A DNA stretch of 64,000 nucleotides, taken from NCBI GenBank assembly GCA_963798455.1, contig CAWCTD010000003.1, forward strand, positions 4,154,001-4,218,000, read 5' to 3'. A program made the position numbers and the translations under genes. This DNA is from CAWCTD01 sp963798455 (GTDB taxonomy: Bacteria; Acidobacteriota; Terriglobia; Bryobacterales; Bryobacteraceae). Each line of letters starts with the position of its first letter. Position 1 is the stretch's first letter. Below the pieces are notes generated by a model. The model worked only from the letters and a program-made list of their open reading frames with translations, did not search any database and had not been told where the DNA came from. This document shows positions 23,335 through 31,902 of the stretch, piece after piece.

Positions 23335-23410
23335 GGGCCTGTGGCGCAGTTGGGAGCGCGCTTCCATGGCATGGAAGAGGTCGTGAGTTCGAATCTCACC
23401 AGGTCCACCA
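23335..23410 (+). tRNA. tRNA-Ala (anticodon GGC)
   Basis: 76 bases: acceptor GGGCCTG with CAGGTCC, D stem GCGC, anticodon stem CTTCC/GGAAG with loop ATGGCAT (anticodon GGC), T arm GTGAG-TTCGAAT-CTCAC, and encoded CCA. A perfect TATAAT (23308-23313) lies 21 bases upstream and is a likely promoter element. The 3' half recurs in altered form at 25232-25280 and 32992-33040, showing that the gene is an integration hot spot. Confidence 0.95.
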
Positions 23411-23450
23411 AGCCCCAACTAGAGAGCTGATCACGATCCGGCTCGCACAG

Positions 23451-24136
23451 CTAAAGGATCTTCGCCCCTTTTGACAGGTTGTGCCGAACACAAAGCAATT
23501 GAACGTTCTCGGCCGTTACCGAAGTGCCGCCCAATGAATACGGAAGGTCATGGTCGAAGTGGAGTTCGTCGGTCGCGCCACAAACGACACACCTTCCGCC
23601 GTCCCGTCTCCAGACCTCCATTTTGACGGATGTGGGAATTAAACGCCGACGTTCCCTTCTGGCAACACCCGTGGGCGGTGCACCATCAGCAGATTCGACT
23701 GCGGCCAGCTTGAACTTGAAGACCATACGCTGACCATCGTGTTCCCGCCAGGCATCTACCAGATGGAAAACGCCGTTGTACGACCATATTCCTTGTCGGA
23801 TCTTTTCATACACTCGTACTGCCTTAGGAGTCGCACCTCCGCTCTTGTATTGAAGGGCAGAATGATAGAACCTTCCGTTCTCGGTTAACGTTCCCGCAGG
23901 AGTGCACTCGGGCTGATCGATTGCTTTGGGATTAGGCACGGTACGAGATCGCGGAGCATCGTGGCCCTCGTAACGGTTGATCCATCGTCTTCGAAACGAT
24001 CGCGGTACGGGGCGTTGGGGTGAACTGACATCAGGATTACTGAGTAGCCTGCCACGAGATCGAAGTTCATGCCACGCTGAAGACTGGACGATTCACGCTG
24101 GCACATCTCGATGTAGGAGATGATTTCGTTATCCAT
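23451..24136 (-). pseudogene. SRA-HNH modification-dependent nuclease, frameshifted
   Basis: Two frames together give one recognisable protein. The upstream frame starts at 24136 (MDNEIISYIEMCQRESSSLQ) and runs through GYSVILMSVHPNAPYRDRFE. Near 23970 the continuation, YEGHDAPRSRTVPNPKA, is in another frame, so one base has been lost. The second part holds an SRA/YDG-like domain (VRVYEKIRQGIWSYNGVFHL) and an HNH motif (CVVCGATDELHFDHDLPYS, then LLCVRHNLSKG). Intact relatives are type IV-like nucleases that recognise modified cytosine and cut phage DNA. A restart product from 23939 would keep the HNH but lose the N-terminus. Confidence 0.8.
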
Positions 24137-24221
24137 CCCATCCTCGAATATTGATTGTACGTGGAGACGGCGCCTGCGGCTGCGGGATACGTTCTCCCGC
24201 GCGCGTCGCCCCTGGCGCCCC

Positions 24222-24241
24222 ATACGGCATAGCCGTATAAT
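24222..24241 (+). promoter_or_regulatory. Operator and promoter of the HigBA operon
   Basis: A perfect palindrome with 7-base arms (ATACGGC and GCCGTAT, spacer ATA) at 24222-24238 overlaps a consensus TATAAT at 24236-24241. An antitoxin dimer on the palindrome would block the -10 box. The GTG at 24248 is 6 bases downstream, suggesting a leaderless mRNA. No good -35 box is seen. Confidence 0.7.
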
Positions 24242-24247
24242 GATCCT

Positions 24248-24580
24248 GTGCGACGCGTCATCCGAAGCAGCCGCTATGAACGGGCCGCCGTCCGGCTGTT
24301 GCGGCCTTCGGTGCAACAGGAACTGGAGGAATCGATCGCCGCTGAGCCCGAGCGCCATCCGCTGATCCCCGGCACGGGCGGGTTTCGCAAGGCGAGGTGG
24401 CGCCGCCCCGGCGGCGGCAAGAGTGGCGGCGTGCGAGTGATCTACTATTTCATGGCCCGCCCGGATCTGGTCTTCCTCGCGGACCTGTACGCCAAGAACG
24501 AGAAGGAGAATCTGACCCATGCGGAAAGAAACCAGCTCCAGAGAATCGCCTCGGAAATCCAGCGGGAGTTCGGCGGCTAA
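24248..24580 (+). CDS. RelE/HigB-type toxin
   Basis: 110 residues, GTG start directly after the promoter. The core KARWRRPGGGKSGGVRVIYY, then LADLYAKNEKENLTHAERNQ is typical of the HigB/RelE toxin branch in which toxin precedes antitoxin. These toxins cut mRNA in the ribosome A site. The gene overlaps the antitoxin start by 62 bases. Confidence 0.88.
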   Translation: MRRVIRSSRYERAAVRLLRPSVQQELEESIAAEPERHPLIPGTGGFRKARWRRPGGGKSGGVRVIYYFMARPDLVFLADLYAKNEKENLTHAERNQLQRIASEIQREFGG

Positions 24581-24893
24581 GCCCCGGCGCCGGACCGAAG
24601 CCCCGCTCGGGGAGCGCTTGCTTGATTCGATGAAAGAACTGCAGGCACATCTGCGGGGCGAGATCAAGCTGAGCGAGACGGTCTACCACGTCCCGCCCGA
24701 GACGGACGTGCGGGCGCTGCGCGAGACGCTCGGGTTGTCGCAATCGGACTTCGCCGCCCTGTTCGGCTTCAACCTGCGCTCACTGCAGGACTGGGAGCAG
24801 GGCCGCCGGCGCCCGGAGATCCCCATCCGTGCCTACTTGGCCGTAATCCATCGTGACCCGCAGGCCGTCATCCGTGCCCTGCGCGCGGCGTGA
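24519..24893 (+). CDS. HigA-type XRE antitoxin
   Basis: 124 residues. An HTH_XRE domain lies in the C-terminal half (VRALRETLGLSQSDFAALFG, then LRSLQDWEQGRRRPEIPIRA), and the first 45 residues are basic and flexible. A shorter form could start at the internal ATG at 24630. It should neutralise the toxin and repress the operon through the palindrome at 24222-24238. Confidence 0.88.
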   Translation: MRKETSSRESPRKSSGSSAAKPRRRTEAPLGERLLDSMKELQAHLRGEIKLSETVYHVPPETDVRALRETLGLSQSDFAALFGFNLRSLQDWEQGRRRPEIPIRAYLAVIHRDPQAVIRALRAA

Positions 24894-24969
24894 GCCGGAA
24901 GCCCAATCGAGGCTGGATTTCACACCGGCTTCGGACGCTCGGGCCGCGGCTCTAGCGGGCACGTGGGCT

Positions 24970-25231
24970 TCTGCAATATAAGGAGACCCTTTTCTTCGTC
25001 CTGCACGAAGAATTGGGAAGGCGGATTCGACCGCGCGCGTGCGCGCGAAAGCATGTGGAATGCCACACGCCACACGCACCAGAAGCGACTTCGATTTCCG
25101 GTCTAAGTTTGAGGTCCACGTGAGGTCCAGACTCGCATGGAAGCGCGCATGAGGTCCAAATGAGGTCCAAATCGCCGTCGCGGAAATCTCGTGTTTTCAG
25201 TGTCGTTGTCTGTAAGCTATTGATCCCGGGA
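24970..25231 (+). repeat. Island end segment, copy A
   Basis: This segment matches 32731-32991 in patches. A GCAATATAAG-GAC-type block is at the left, then GGGAAGGCGGATTCGACCGC, then GAGGTCCAAATGAGGTCCAA followed by ATCGCCGTCGCGGAA. It sits directly before an altered tRNA-Ala 3' half in both cases. This is the conserved end of a family of elements that used tRNA-Ala. The doubled GAGGTCCAA units may be integrase arm sites. Confidence 0.75.
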
Positions 25232-25280
25232 CCATGGCATGGAAGAGGTCGTGAGGCGCGAATCTCACCAGGTCCACCAA
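25232..25280 (+). repeat. Altered tRNA-Ala 3' half, copy A (att-like)
   Basis: It begins with the same 24 bases as the anticodon arm region of tRNA-Ala and ends with the same CTCACCAGGTCCACCAA. In between, GTTCG of the T loop is replaced by GGCGCG, one base longer. It cannot be a working tRNA. Copy B at 32992-33040 has the identical change, so both come from the same element lineage. Confidence 0.85.
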
Positions 25281-25323
25281 ACTTTCCGTTGCCCCCTCAA
25301 ACACTTGCACGTCATGCATGCGC

Positions 25324-25352
25324 TCTTCCGTGCTGTGGAAGAGGTCATGAGG
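25324..25352 (+). repeat. Further degenerate tRNA-Ala anticodon-arm copy
   Basis: CTTCCGTGCTGTGGAAGAGG followed by TCATGAG keeps the CTTCC/GGAAG stem and the AGGTC-TGAG bases of tRNA-Ala with a changed loop. GAGGTCCAA-type units follow it. Weaker traces of the same kind are at about 25134-25153 and 32896-32915. They look like older, decayed attachment remnants. Confidence 0.5.
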
Positions 25353-25627
25353 TCCAAACGAGGTCCAACCAAGGTCCGCAGTCCGCTTCAGTCCTTGGTG
25401 TTCATGGACCCCACATCCGTACCACCCGACCACGCTGATTCCTGAACCAGTTGGTATCCATGGTGGTCGTGGTAGCCATCTTTCGGTCTGCTTCGTCCAG
25501 CACGAAGAAAAGGGTGCTCTTATATAGCAGATCGGCCGGATGCCTCCCATGACTACCAACAGGCTGCGGAAGCATCGCGAGATCAACCTCCCGCCGGACC
25601 ACCGTTACGATCCAGAATGGGAACTCC
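25353..25627. other. No gene; inverted copy of the island end motif
   Basis: At about 25494-25530 the sequence reads GTCCAGCACGAAGAAAAGGG followed by TGCTCTTATATAGC. This is the reverse complement, with changes, of the block at 24972-25010 and 32732-32766. Two of the three copies can form a small hairpin (CTTCGT with ACGAAG). The arrangement would fit opposite ends of one element. No convincing gene is present. Confidence 0.55.
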
Positions 25628-25824
25628 GTGGCGACACCCCCGAACCCGAAGATCTACCACATCACACACCTGCAAAACGTGGCCGGAATCGTGGACCAGG
25701 TTCTCTGGTCGGACGCTGAACGTATTCGTCAGGGCTCAGCCTGCACCGTCGTGGGGATGGGTGAGATCAAGCGTCGGCGTCGCGAAGAGTTGGAGGTGCA
25801 TTGCTACCGGCCCCGTAAGCGGCC
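25628..25824 (+). pseudogene. DarT-like ADP-ribosyltransferase, N-terminal fragment
   Basis: From a GTG at 25628 the frame reads MATPPNPKIYHITHLQNV, then LWSDAERIRQG and VVGMGEIKRRRREELEVHC. This matches my memory of the N-terminus of DarT (DUF4433) toxins, which ADP-ribosylate thymidine in DNA. Similarity stops after about 60 residues, and the frame then runs into the 3' end of the convergent mscS gene, so the catalytic core is gone. No DarG antitoxin is present. It is a truncated defence or toxin gene. Confidence 0.7.
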
Positions 25825-26751
25825 CTACGCTTCGGGCATCTTCTCTCGAAGCTTCACCTCGAGGCTTGGGGCTGACAGCAGCTCGAAACCGGCAGTGGCT
25901 ATTCCCACGCGATCGCTGTTCTTGTCAACCTCCTCCAGAATGCGCGAGAACAACAAGTCTCGTGTGACGCGGCGGCGCTGATAGTCCACAACGTACCGGA
26001 CGGTGTACTCGATCCAGTTCTGGTCGGCGCGAATGGTGACCATCGGATCAATGCGCGCGTCTTCGATCCTGTACTTTCGGACTACCGTTATCCAGGCGTC
26101 CTTCGATTGCCTTGCATACTCCCCGCAGACTTCATTCACCACAGCCTCGATCATGTGCCGGGCAAATTTCCAGTCAGAGCCGTAGCGCACAGGAAAGACG
26201 ACTTCATCCCACAGGAAGGGGAAATCGCCGGAGTAGTTGAAGACAGGCTCCTTGAAGACGAAGCTGTTGGCAACCCGGACGATGCGTCCGTTGTATAGAT
26301 CGCCGTCGACCCACTGACCGAGTTCCATCAAGGTAGTCCGGAGCACGCCGATGTCGATCACGTCCCCCTTGATCCCACCCAGTTGCACGCGGTCTCCGGG
26401 ATTATAGAAACCGCCGAAGGAGATGGCCACCCACCCGGCCACGCTTGCGATAACTTCCTGAAGGGCGAAGGCGATTCCGGCACCGGCGACTCCGAAAGCG
26501 ACGGTAAGCCCGGTGAGCCGGTCGCTAAGCACGGTCGCCAGGATGAGGGCGGCTGTCAGGTAGCCCAGGAACGTGGCAATCTTCCGTGCCCGGTAGCGGC
26601 TGTCCGTGTCCTGGACATACCGGCCGATGGAGCGATGCAGGACGCGCACCAGTATGTAGACAACTATCAACGCGACCGCGGCAACCACCGCTTTGCCGAC
26701 GAACGGATCAAAAAGCCATCGTCTCAGAGTCTCTTCCACAATCACCCCCAT
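25825..26751 (-). CDS. MscS-family mechanosensitive channel, second copy
   Basis: 308 residues from the ATG at 26751, which shares a base with the preceding stop (TGATG), so it is translationally coupled. Two or three membrane helices come first. The pore-lining MscS helix follows (TVAFGVAGAGIAFALQEVIA), then the beta domain with GGFYNPGDRVQLGGIKGDVI and VRVANSFVFKEPVFNY. The long cytoplasmic C-terminal part is typical. It could release ions on membrane tension or respond to a ligand through its cytoplasmic cage. It is the third gene of the ATPase-MscS-MscS operon. Confidence 0.88.
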   Translation of the reverse strand: MGVIVEETLRRWLFDPFVGKAVVAAVALIVVYILVRVLHRSIGRYVQDTDSRYRARKIATFLGYLTAALILATVLSDRLTGLTVAFGVAGAGIAFALQEVIASVAGWVAISFGGFYNPGDRVQLGGIKGDVIDIGVLRTTLMELGQWVDGDLYNGRIVRVANSFVFKEPVFNYSGDFPFLWDEVVFPVRYGSDWKFARHMIEAVVNEVCGEYARQSKDAWITVVRKYRIEDARIDPMVTIRADQNWIEYTVRYVVDYQRRRVTRDLLFSRILEEVDKNSDRVGIATAGFELLSAPSLEVKLREKMPEA

Positions 26752-27600
26752 CAGCCATCCGCCGCCGCGGACGGGATTGCGTTGCCGTGCCAGGGCTGCA
26801 ACAAGCCCAGCCGCAGAAACTCGCGCTTGGCGCGGGTTGTGATTTCGCTTTGCATCCTCGGCTCGAAGCGGTGGTCGCAAACATATGCCTTGATGCGCAA
26901 CCGCAAGTAGGGCATGCGGTCGAATGCGTCGGAGACGAGAACCACAACCGGCTTCCGCAGGTAGACATACGGACAGACGTAGGCTGCTTCGTAGCCGATG
27001 CGGGAGGCCACATCCGGGTCCGTTTCGATCGGAAGGTAGAGGTCGGTGACGACCTGACAGTCCGGAACCCCCGAGTTTGCATTGAACACCTGGCTGCTCA
27101 TTATGCTGGCATTGGGAATCGTGACACGGGTGTCCTCTGGTGTCGTCAGCTTCGTGCTGCGGAGCCCGATGTGATCGATTTCCCCGTACGCATCCCCGAT
27201 CCTGACTCGGTCCCCAAGTTGGTATGGGCGATCCCCCAGGATGACCAGTCCACCGATGAGGTTCTTGATCAGATCCTGGGCGCCCAGGCCAATGGCGATG
27301 GCCACCGAGCCGATTGCCGCCAAAAACGTCTCGCGGCTGGGAGCCAGAATATCGAAGCAAACAAAAATAGCGAGGAACCAGAGGGTGATACGCAGGATCG
27401 GCTCCAGCCATTTCACCAGGAACCGGGCCCGTGGCCCACGGGCCGCCAGCAGGTTCAGCAATTTCGAGGAATAGCGGATAAGGGACCAGGCAACGAGTAG
27501 GATCAGCCCGACGCGCGCGATCCTCCCCACAGTGAAGTATTGGAAAACATCGCGGCCAGGAGCAGCTTGCAGCAGCATCGCCAGTGGCATTCGAGGCCTC
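26751..27600 (-). CDS. MscS-family mechanosensitive channel, first copy
   Basis: About 282 residues from the ATG at 27600, which follows the ATPase stop at once. Membrane helices include VGLILLVAWSLIRYSSKLLN. The pore helix and beta domain are clear: AAIGSVAIAIGLGAQDLIKN, then GDRPYQLGDRVRIGDAYGEI and TIPNASIMSSQVFN. It is only distantly similar to its neighbour, so the pair is not a recent duplication and could form mixed channels. Coupled upstream to the ATPase gene and downstream to the second channel gene. Confidence 0.88.
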
Positions 27601-27601
27601 C

Positions 27602-30388
27602 CTACCAAAGATTGTTCCGGTGCAGAGCGTCTCGAACGAATCGCCCCGCCTGTGGCCGCACGCGGAAGCCGGGGCACCCCGGATCAGGCTCCAGGATATC
27701 CAGAGCTCGCAGCTTCTCGATGCGTCTCTGGCTTTCCGAGAGCGGCGAGCCAAAGATCTGTGCCAGTTCGTCTTCAGCCAGCCCGCCATGCTGAAGAACC
27801 GCCTGCAACGTGAACATGTCCTCCTGCTCCAACTCGCGCAGCAGCGGCCGGTAATCCGGGTCAAGGGGCTGGCGCATGTGAACCACGCCACCCTCGACCC
27901 GTTCGATGCAGTCCTGCCAAAGCTCGAAGGCGGACCGGAAGATCCCTTCCGACTGTTCGTAGAGGCCGTCGAAGAAGAGTTCCTGCGCGTCGTGCTCTAG
28001 TCCTACGAACTTGCGCAGCCGTCCAATCCGCGGATCGCCCTCAGGGAGGGGCGCAAATTCCAGCCGAAGACCTGAGAGGTTGTGACGCTGAAGGATGGCG
28101 TTGGTGATGTGCTCCCGCCTGACGGACATCGCATTGATTCTGTGTGAAAAGGTCCCGCCCAGGGAGACGGCCGCATTGAGGTACTGAAAAGAGATCTCGT
28201 TAATGCTGAGGATCCATAGCGTCGACTTTGAAGTGGCCTCCACCAGGCGCAGAAAAGCGCGTATGGCCTCAAACCCGCCGACACCCCGCAAGAAGGTGCG
28301 CTCCAGTTCCTCCAGGATGACGACTCGGCGGCCTTCGGATAGAGCGGCCGGCAGGTCGGTTTCCTCGGAGAATTGGAATAAGCCTCGCAAGAACCGATGA
28401 AGCTGATCGACTCGCCAGATCCGACTGCAAAACTGAGACGCAATCACCGGCAGGCCCGTGAGCACACTGGAAGCGGCGCAGTTGAGAAGACTGGTCTTCC
28501 CGCTCCCACGGGCCCCGAGAACCACCACTGCCGTCAATTGGCCGGCCTGCCAGCTCCCTACTGCATTCAGGATCCCCTGCATCTCGGCATCGCGGCCAAC
28601 TAGGAAGCGAGGCTCCTCGACGGGCGCCAAGCGGAAAAGGCGCCGGTACAACATCGGCAAATCGCGGGTGCCGAACTGGACCTCGAGTATCTGGCCGAGA
28701 AATGCGCGCTCGCTTACTGGCTCCAGCGGCCTGCGCGGGGGCGTGACCCACCCGGCCTTTTGGAGGACCCAATCGAAGGCCCCCTGCACCAACCGCACGG
28801 CCTTCTGAGAGAGGGTGCGGATCTTCTCTAGGGAGAACTCCAGTAGCTGCTGGGCGCGATGGACCCCGCGTTCCCTCGCCAGATAAGCCAATGCTCCAAG
28901 CCGGCTCTCTTCGAGGGTGATGTGGGTTTCTAGCAGCGTTACCGCCTGCCCACGACTCAGGCCGCGTTCCACGGACGGCTGCGGGTCAACCACAGATCGC
29001 TTCTGATAGAGCAGGAGACTCAGGGCGTTGGCAACTGCCTCATCGGCAAACGTGGCCCCCTCGGCCGTCGGGCTGCTGTTTGACTCAAAACCGAAGGCTA
29101 CGACTTCGCGAGCACGTTCGATCTCCCGCACGACGCCCCGGTGGGCTGCTTCGGCTTCCTTCAAGCCTTCGATCACAACGGGCCGGCCGGCGCTCTCCAA
29201 GGCGTTGCGCAAAGCCTTCTCGGGCTCCAGCCGCCGAAACGGATCTCGCCACCCTGGCAGAGACCGTCTGGGCGCCACTGCCTCCAGTGCCGCCGGGAGC
29301 AGAGAACCGGCCGATCGTGACACGCGGCCCAGCCAATGGCGAGCACGCTCTTCGGCCGATAGCAGCCTCGCAGAAGGAGGAGGAAAGGGCTGGCTCCGGT
29401 CGCCTGCCTGCCAGGCCGTCAACCACTGGAGCACACGATCAAGCTCATCCAGCAGTTCCTTGCGCTCGGACACAACGGACTCGATCGCCAAGGCGCTCGC
29501 CTGGACGACGTCGCCCCCCAAGTTCGCCGTCTCCCGCTCGATGTCGACCAAGGCGTGAACTGCTCGCTGCTGGCGAGACCAGTAGGCGAAGTACCGCCGT
29601 CGCCGTTCGAGCTGCTTCTCCCGGCCGGCGTGCGAAAGAGGACCACGCCGGCGCCGGACCGCCACGATGAGCCTCCTTGGCGACGACGAGGCCCAATCCC
29701 GATAACTCTCCAGGAGCCGCGCCCCTTGGATTTCGTAGGCTGCGGACGTCTCAAGCCACCATCGACGCTCCTTTTCCCACTCCTCGCGGCTGTGTGCCCT
29801 CCCCAGCAACGAGTACAAACCGCGGTGCCGGCAGTCCTGCCAGGGGCCAAGGAGGTGAAGGCAGGACTGTGCCAGGAGCAACTGCGCCATACCGTCGAGC
29901 TGCGCGCGCCGCAGCGTCTGACGCTGGAAATGCGACAGGACGATGTCCCGGAGTGGGATAGCCTTGACTGACTTTCGGTAACCGAACCATCCCCCGCGTC
30001 GACCCGCGATACCATCCGGATCAATGGTCCGTACAAACTCACCCAGGGGCGCGTCCACCTGTGATGGCAGCAGTCGAACGAGGTCGTCGAGTCCGGACTC
30101 ATAGTCCTCGATGGCTGACAACGCCCTCAGCAATGGCCACTTTCTCAGCAACGCGGCAAACGGATCATGCAGCAGACGCCTAGCGTTACTCTCGAAGAGC
30201 GTCTCCAGCGACTGTACCTTGACAGCATCAGGGGTAGCCCACTCCTGGCTACGGATCACTTCTTGGAGGGTACGCATCAGTGCGTGGACGTCTTCCCAAG
30301 CCCCCTCCACTTCGCTTACGAAACGCGCGGTGCGGGTTGTGAACTCTTCGCGAAATCCGTTCCAGGATAACGTCAGATCAGGAGCCAT
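27602..30388 (-). CDS. Large P-loop (AAA/STAND-like) ATPase of unknown function
   Basis: 928 residues. Residues 1 to about 600 are helical, charged and rich in Arg, with an RRGGWFGYRKSVKAIPLRDI segment and no recognised fold. The ATPase domain follows: a guanidyl-rich VGRDAEMQGILNAVGSW entry helix, Walker A GARGSGKT (about 625-632), Walker B RRVVILEELE (about 687-696), and a sensor-like LWILSINE. The last 90 residues look like a winged helix (DMFTLQAVLQHGGLAEDELA, then RRIEKLRALDILEPDPG). The layout suggests a STAND-type sensor or an ORC-like switch. It is the first gene of a tightly coupled operon with two MscS channels. Confidence 0.8.
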   Translation of the reverse strand: MAPDLTLSWNGFREEFTTRTARFVSEVEGAWEDVHALMRTLQEVIRSQEWATPDAVKVQSLETLFESNARRLLHDPFAALLRKWPLLRALSAIEDYESGLDDLVRLLPSQVDAPLGEFVRTIDPDGIAGRRGGWFGYRKSVKAIPLRDIVLSHFQRQTLRRAQLDGMAQLLLAQSCLHLLGPWQDCRHRGLYSLLGRAHSREEWEKERRWWLETSAAYEIQGARLLESYRDWASSSPRRLIVAVRRRRGPLSHAGREKQLERRRRYFAYWSRQQRAVHALVDIERETANLGGDVVQASALAIESVVSERKELLDELDRVLQWLTAWQAGDRSQPFPPPSARLLSAEERARHWLGRVSRSAGSLLPAALEAVAPRRSLPGWRDPFRRLEPEKALRNALESAGRPVVIEGLKEAEAAHRGVVREIERAREVVAFGFESNSSPTAEGATFADEAVANALSLLLYQKRSVVDPQPSVERGLSRGQAVTLLETHITLEESRLGALAYLARERGVHRAQQLLEFSLEKIRTLSQKAVRLVQGAFDWVLQKAGWVTPPRRPLEPVSERAFLGQILEVQFGTRDLPMLYRRLFRLAPVEEPRFLVGRDAEMQGILNAVGSWQAGQLTAVVVLGARGSGKTSLLNCAASSVLTGLPVIASQFCSRIWRVDQLHRFLRGLFQFSEETDLPAALSEGRRVVILEELERTFLRGVGGFEAIRAFLRLVEATSKSTLWILSINEISFQYLNAAVSLGGTFSHRINAMSVRREHITNAILQRHNLSGLRLEFAPLPEGDPRIGRLRKFVGLEHDAQELFFDGLYEQSEGIFRSAFELWQDCIERVEGGVVHMRQPLDPDYRPLLRELEQEDMFTLQAVLQHGGLAEDELAQIFGSPLSESQRRIEKLRALDILEPDPGCPGFRVRPQAGRFVRDALHRNNLW

Positions 30389-30536
30389 GGCTTACCGGTC
30401 TCGCCCTATCATGATAGCTCCGCAAAGGAGTGCTCCCCGTGTGCCCTTGTTCCCCGGCCACGGGGGTTGCGCAAGGGCAGGCCCAGAGCGGTTCACGCCG
30501 CCGCTATCAGCAACGCGAAGAAGAACCAACTTTTCG

Positions 30537-31331
30537 ATGTGCTCCATCTCTCGAGCGCTGATTTCAAGCGCAAGACAGTCAGAGCCGCTTGTTATTGGCG
30601 TTCCTGATCCCGATCTCCCCGCGGCGCGAGAGCGCGCCTGGCAACCCAACCTCGTGGTGCGGAGCCGGCTCCCAGTTCTGACCGGCCCCTTTCGCAAGCA
30701 AGGCATTTTTGCCAGTTGGGCTGTGATGGATACGGCCAGCTTTTTGCAGGGCGTCGTGGGTGGCGTCCAAGCCCTCCGAGGCGCCATTCTGCGGCCTAAC
30801 ATCTGCTTTCTTACCTCGCCGAAGGACGCTAGCCGCCAAGCGGACGTGCGCAGCATCATCTCCAAGTCACGCGAATGGCAGGTTGGGGTGCTGCTGTTTG
30901 CGAGGCATCCCACGGCCAGTCTGGGTTTGGAGAAGTCCATCAACCTTTGGGTGGCAGATAGGAGTCCAGATTGGCAGATCACGATGGAACTAGGCAGCCT
31001 GGATCTCTGCATCCTGGTTGCCTATCTTCTCAAACGCAACTGGGAGGCGGAACTGAACCTGATCACGGTGGTCCGAGACGCCAACGAGATATCGAACGCC
31101 AGGGAGTTTCTAAGCCGTTTGGCTGAACTCGCGCGACTTCCAAAGGATACTCGCCTGACCGTCCAGAGTGGTGACCTCGCTGATCAGTTGTCCCGAGCGC
31201 CCCAGGCTGACCTGAACATCTTCGGAATGCCGGACGATGTTGACTTAAACCTGCTCCGCCGCATGGTGGATGAGACGCGGGCGTCCTGTGTGTTTTTGCT
31301 CGAATCCGGGGAGGAGAGTGCCCTTGCATAG
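30537..31331 (+). pseudogene. C-terminal cytoplasmic fragment of an SLC12-type cotransporter
   Basis: The frame carries features I associate with the cytoplasmic domain of bacterial Na-K-Cl cotransporter-like permeases: RAWQPNLVV, FLQGVVGGVQALRGAILRPN, INLWVADRSPDWQI, LCILVAYLLKRNWEAELNLI and a final LNIFGMP. The roughly 450-residue membrane part is missing. An ATG at 30537 or 30726 could still give a soluble protein. It is divergent from the ATPase operon. A functional link to the channels through ion or volume control is possible, but a simple gene remnant is as likely. Confidence 0.55.
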
Positions 31332-31902
31332 ATAAGCCACCAACTCACGAGATCGCGATTCCAAACTCCAACGGCCATCGGACTGTTGCAAGGCTCTGAC
31401 GCAACAACGGTGTCCGACCCTGGCTCCGCACCGATTGACTATGCGGGGCATCACGGCTTCGGATAATGGGTATCTATGCCCGCCTCGACCCGCAGGAAAG
31501 AGCGCTAAGATGGGATGCACAGACGAGGCCGCCAGCGCGCCTCGTCGCTTGGGCACCACAGCTGAGTCATCATTGCCGCAGCGATCGCGTGTATAACGCT
31601 GGTGGACAGGCGCGAGAGAGGCCAAGGCACAGTCTGAAACTCCTCCTGCGGACCAGCATCAAACCTGAACGGCCGCCGATCGAGGGAGTGCGCGGGGATC
31701 AAGGCCGGGTGGGTGGGTCCGCAGCGGACGCTGAGTCCCGGTTGTGAAAGAGTCGCGACTCGGAAACAATCCTTTGTGGTAACGCGGATCTCGATACCTT
31801 GAAGCCACGGGCGGCTCACCGCCGATGATGCCCGGGCACTTGAAAGAAACGGGCTGGAAGCAGGCCACTGTCAGATGGGAGCGGCATCTGAAGTCCGCGC
31901 CG
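31332..31902. other. No gene recognised
   Basis: 571 bases with only short frames on both strands and no motif I recognise. A 14-base sequence, GAGCGGCATCTGAA, at 31879-31892 recurs at 32432-32445, on the other side of the hibernation-factor-like gene. Confidence 0.5.

Larger units (their letters stand above)
23411..25280. mobile_element. tRNA-Ala island, proximal segment
   Basis: The segment lies between the intact tRNA-Ala and the first altered copy of its 3' half (25232-25280). It carries a frameshifted SRA-HNH nuclease gene and a HigBA toxin-antitoxin pair. No integrase is present, so it is probably a decayed element or the remnant of a larger tandem array. Confidence 0.65.

Noticed and set aside
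23960..23980. Programmed frameshift in the SRA-HNH gene
   Set aside because: No slippery heptamer or stimulating structure was recognised; a base deletion fits better.
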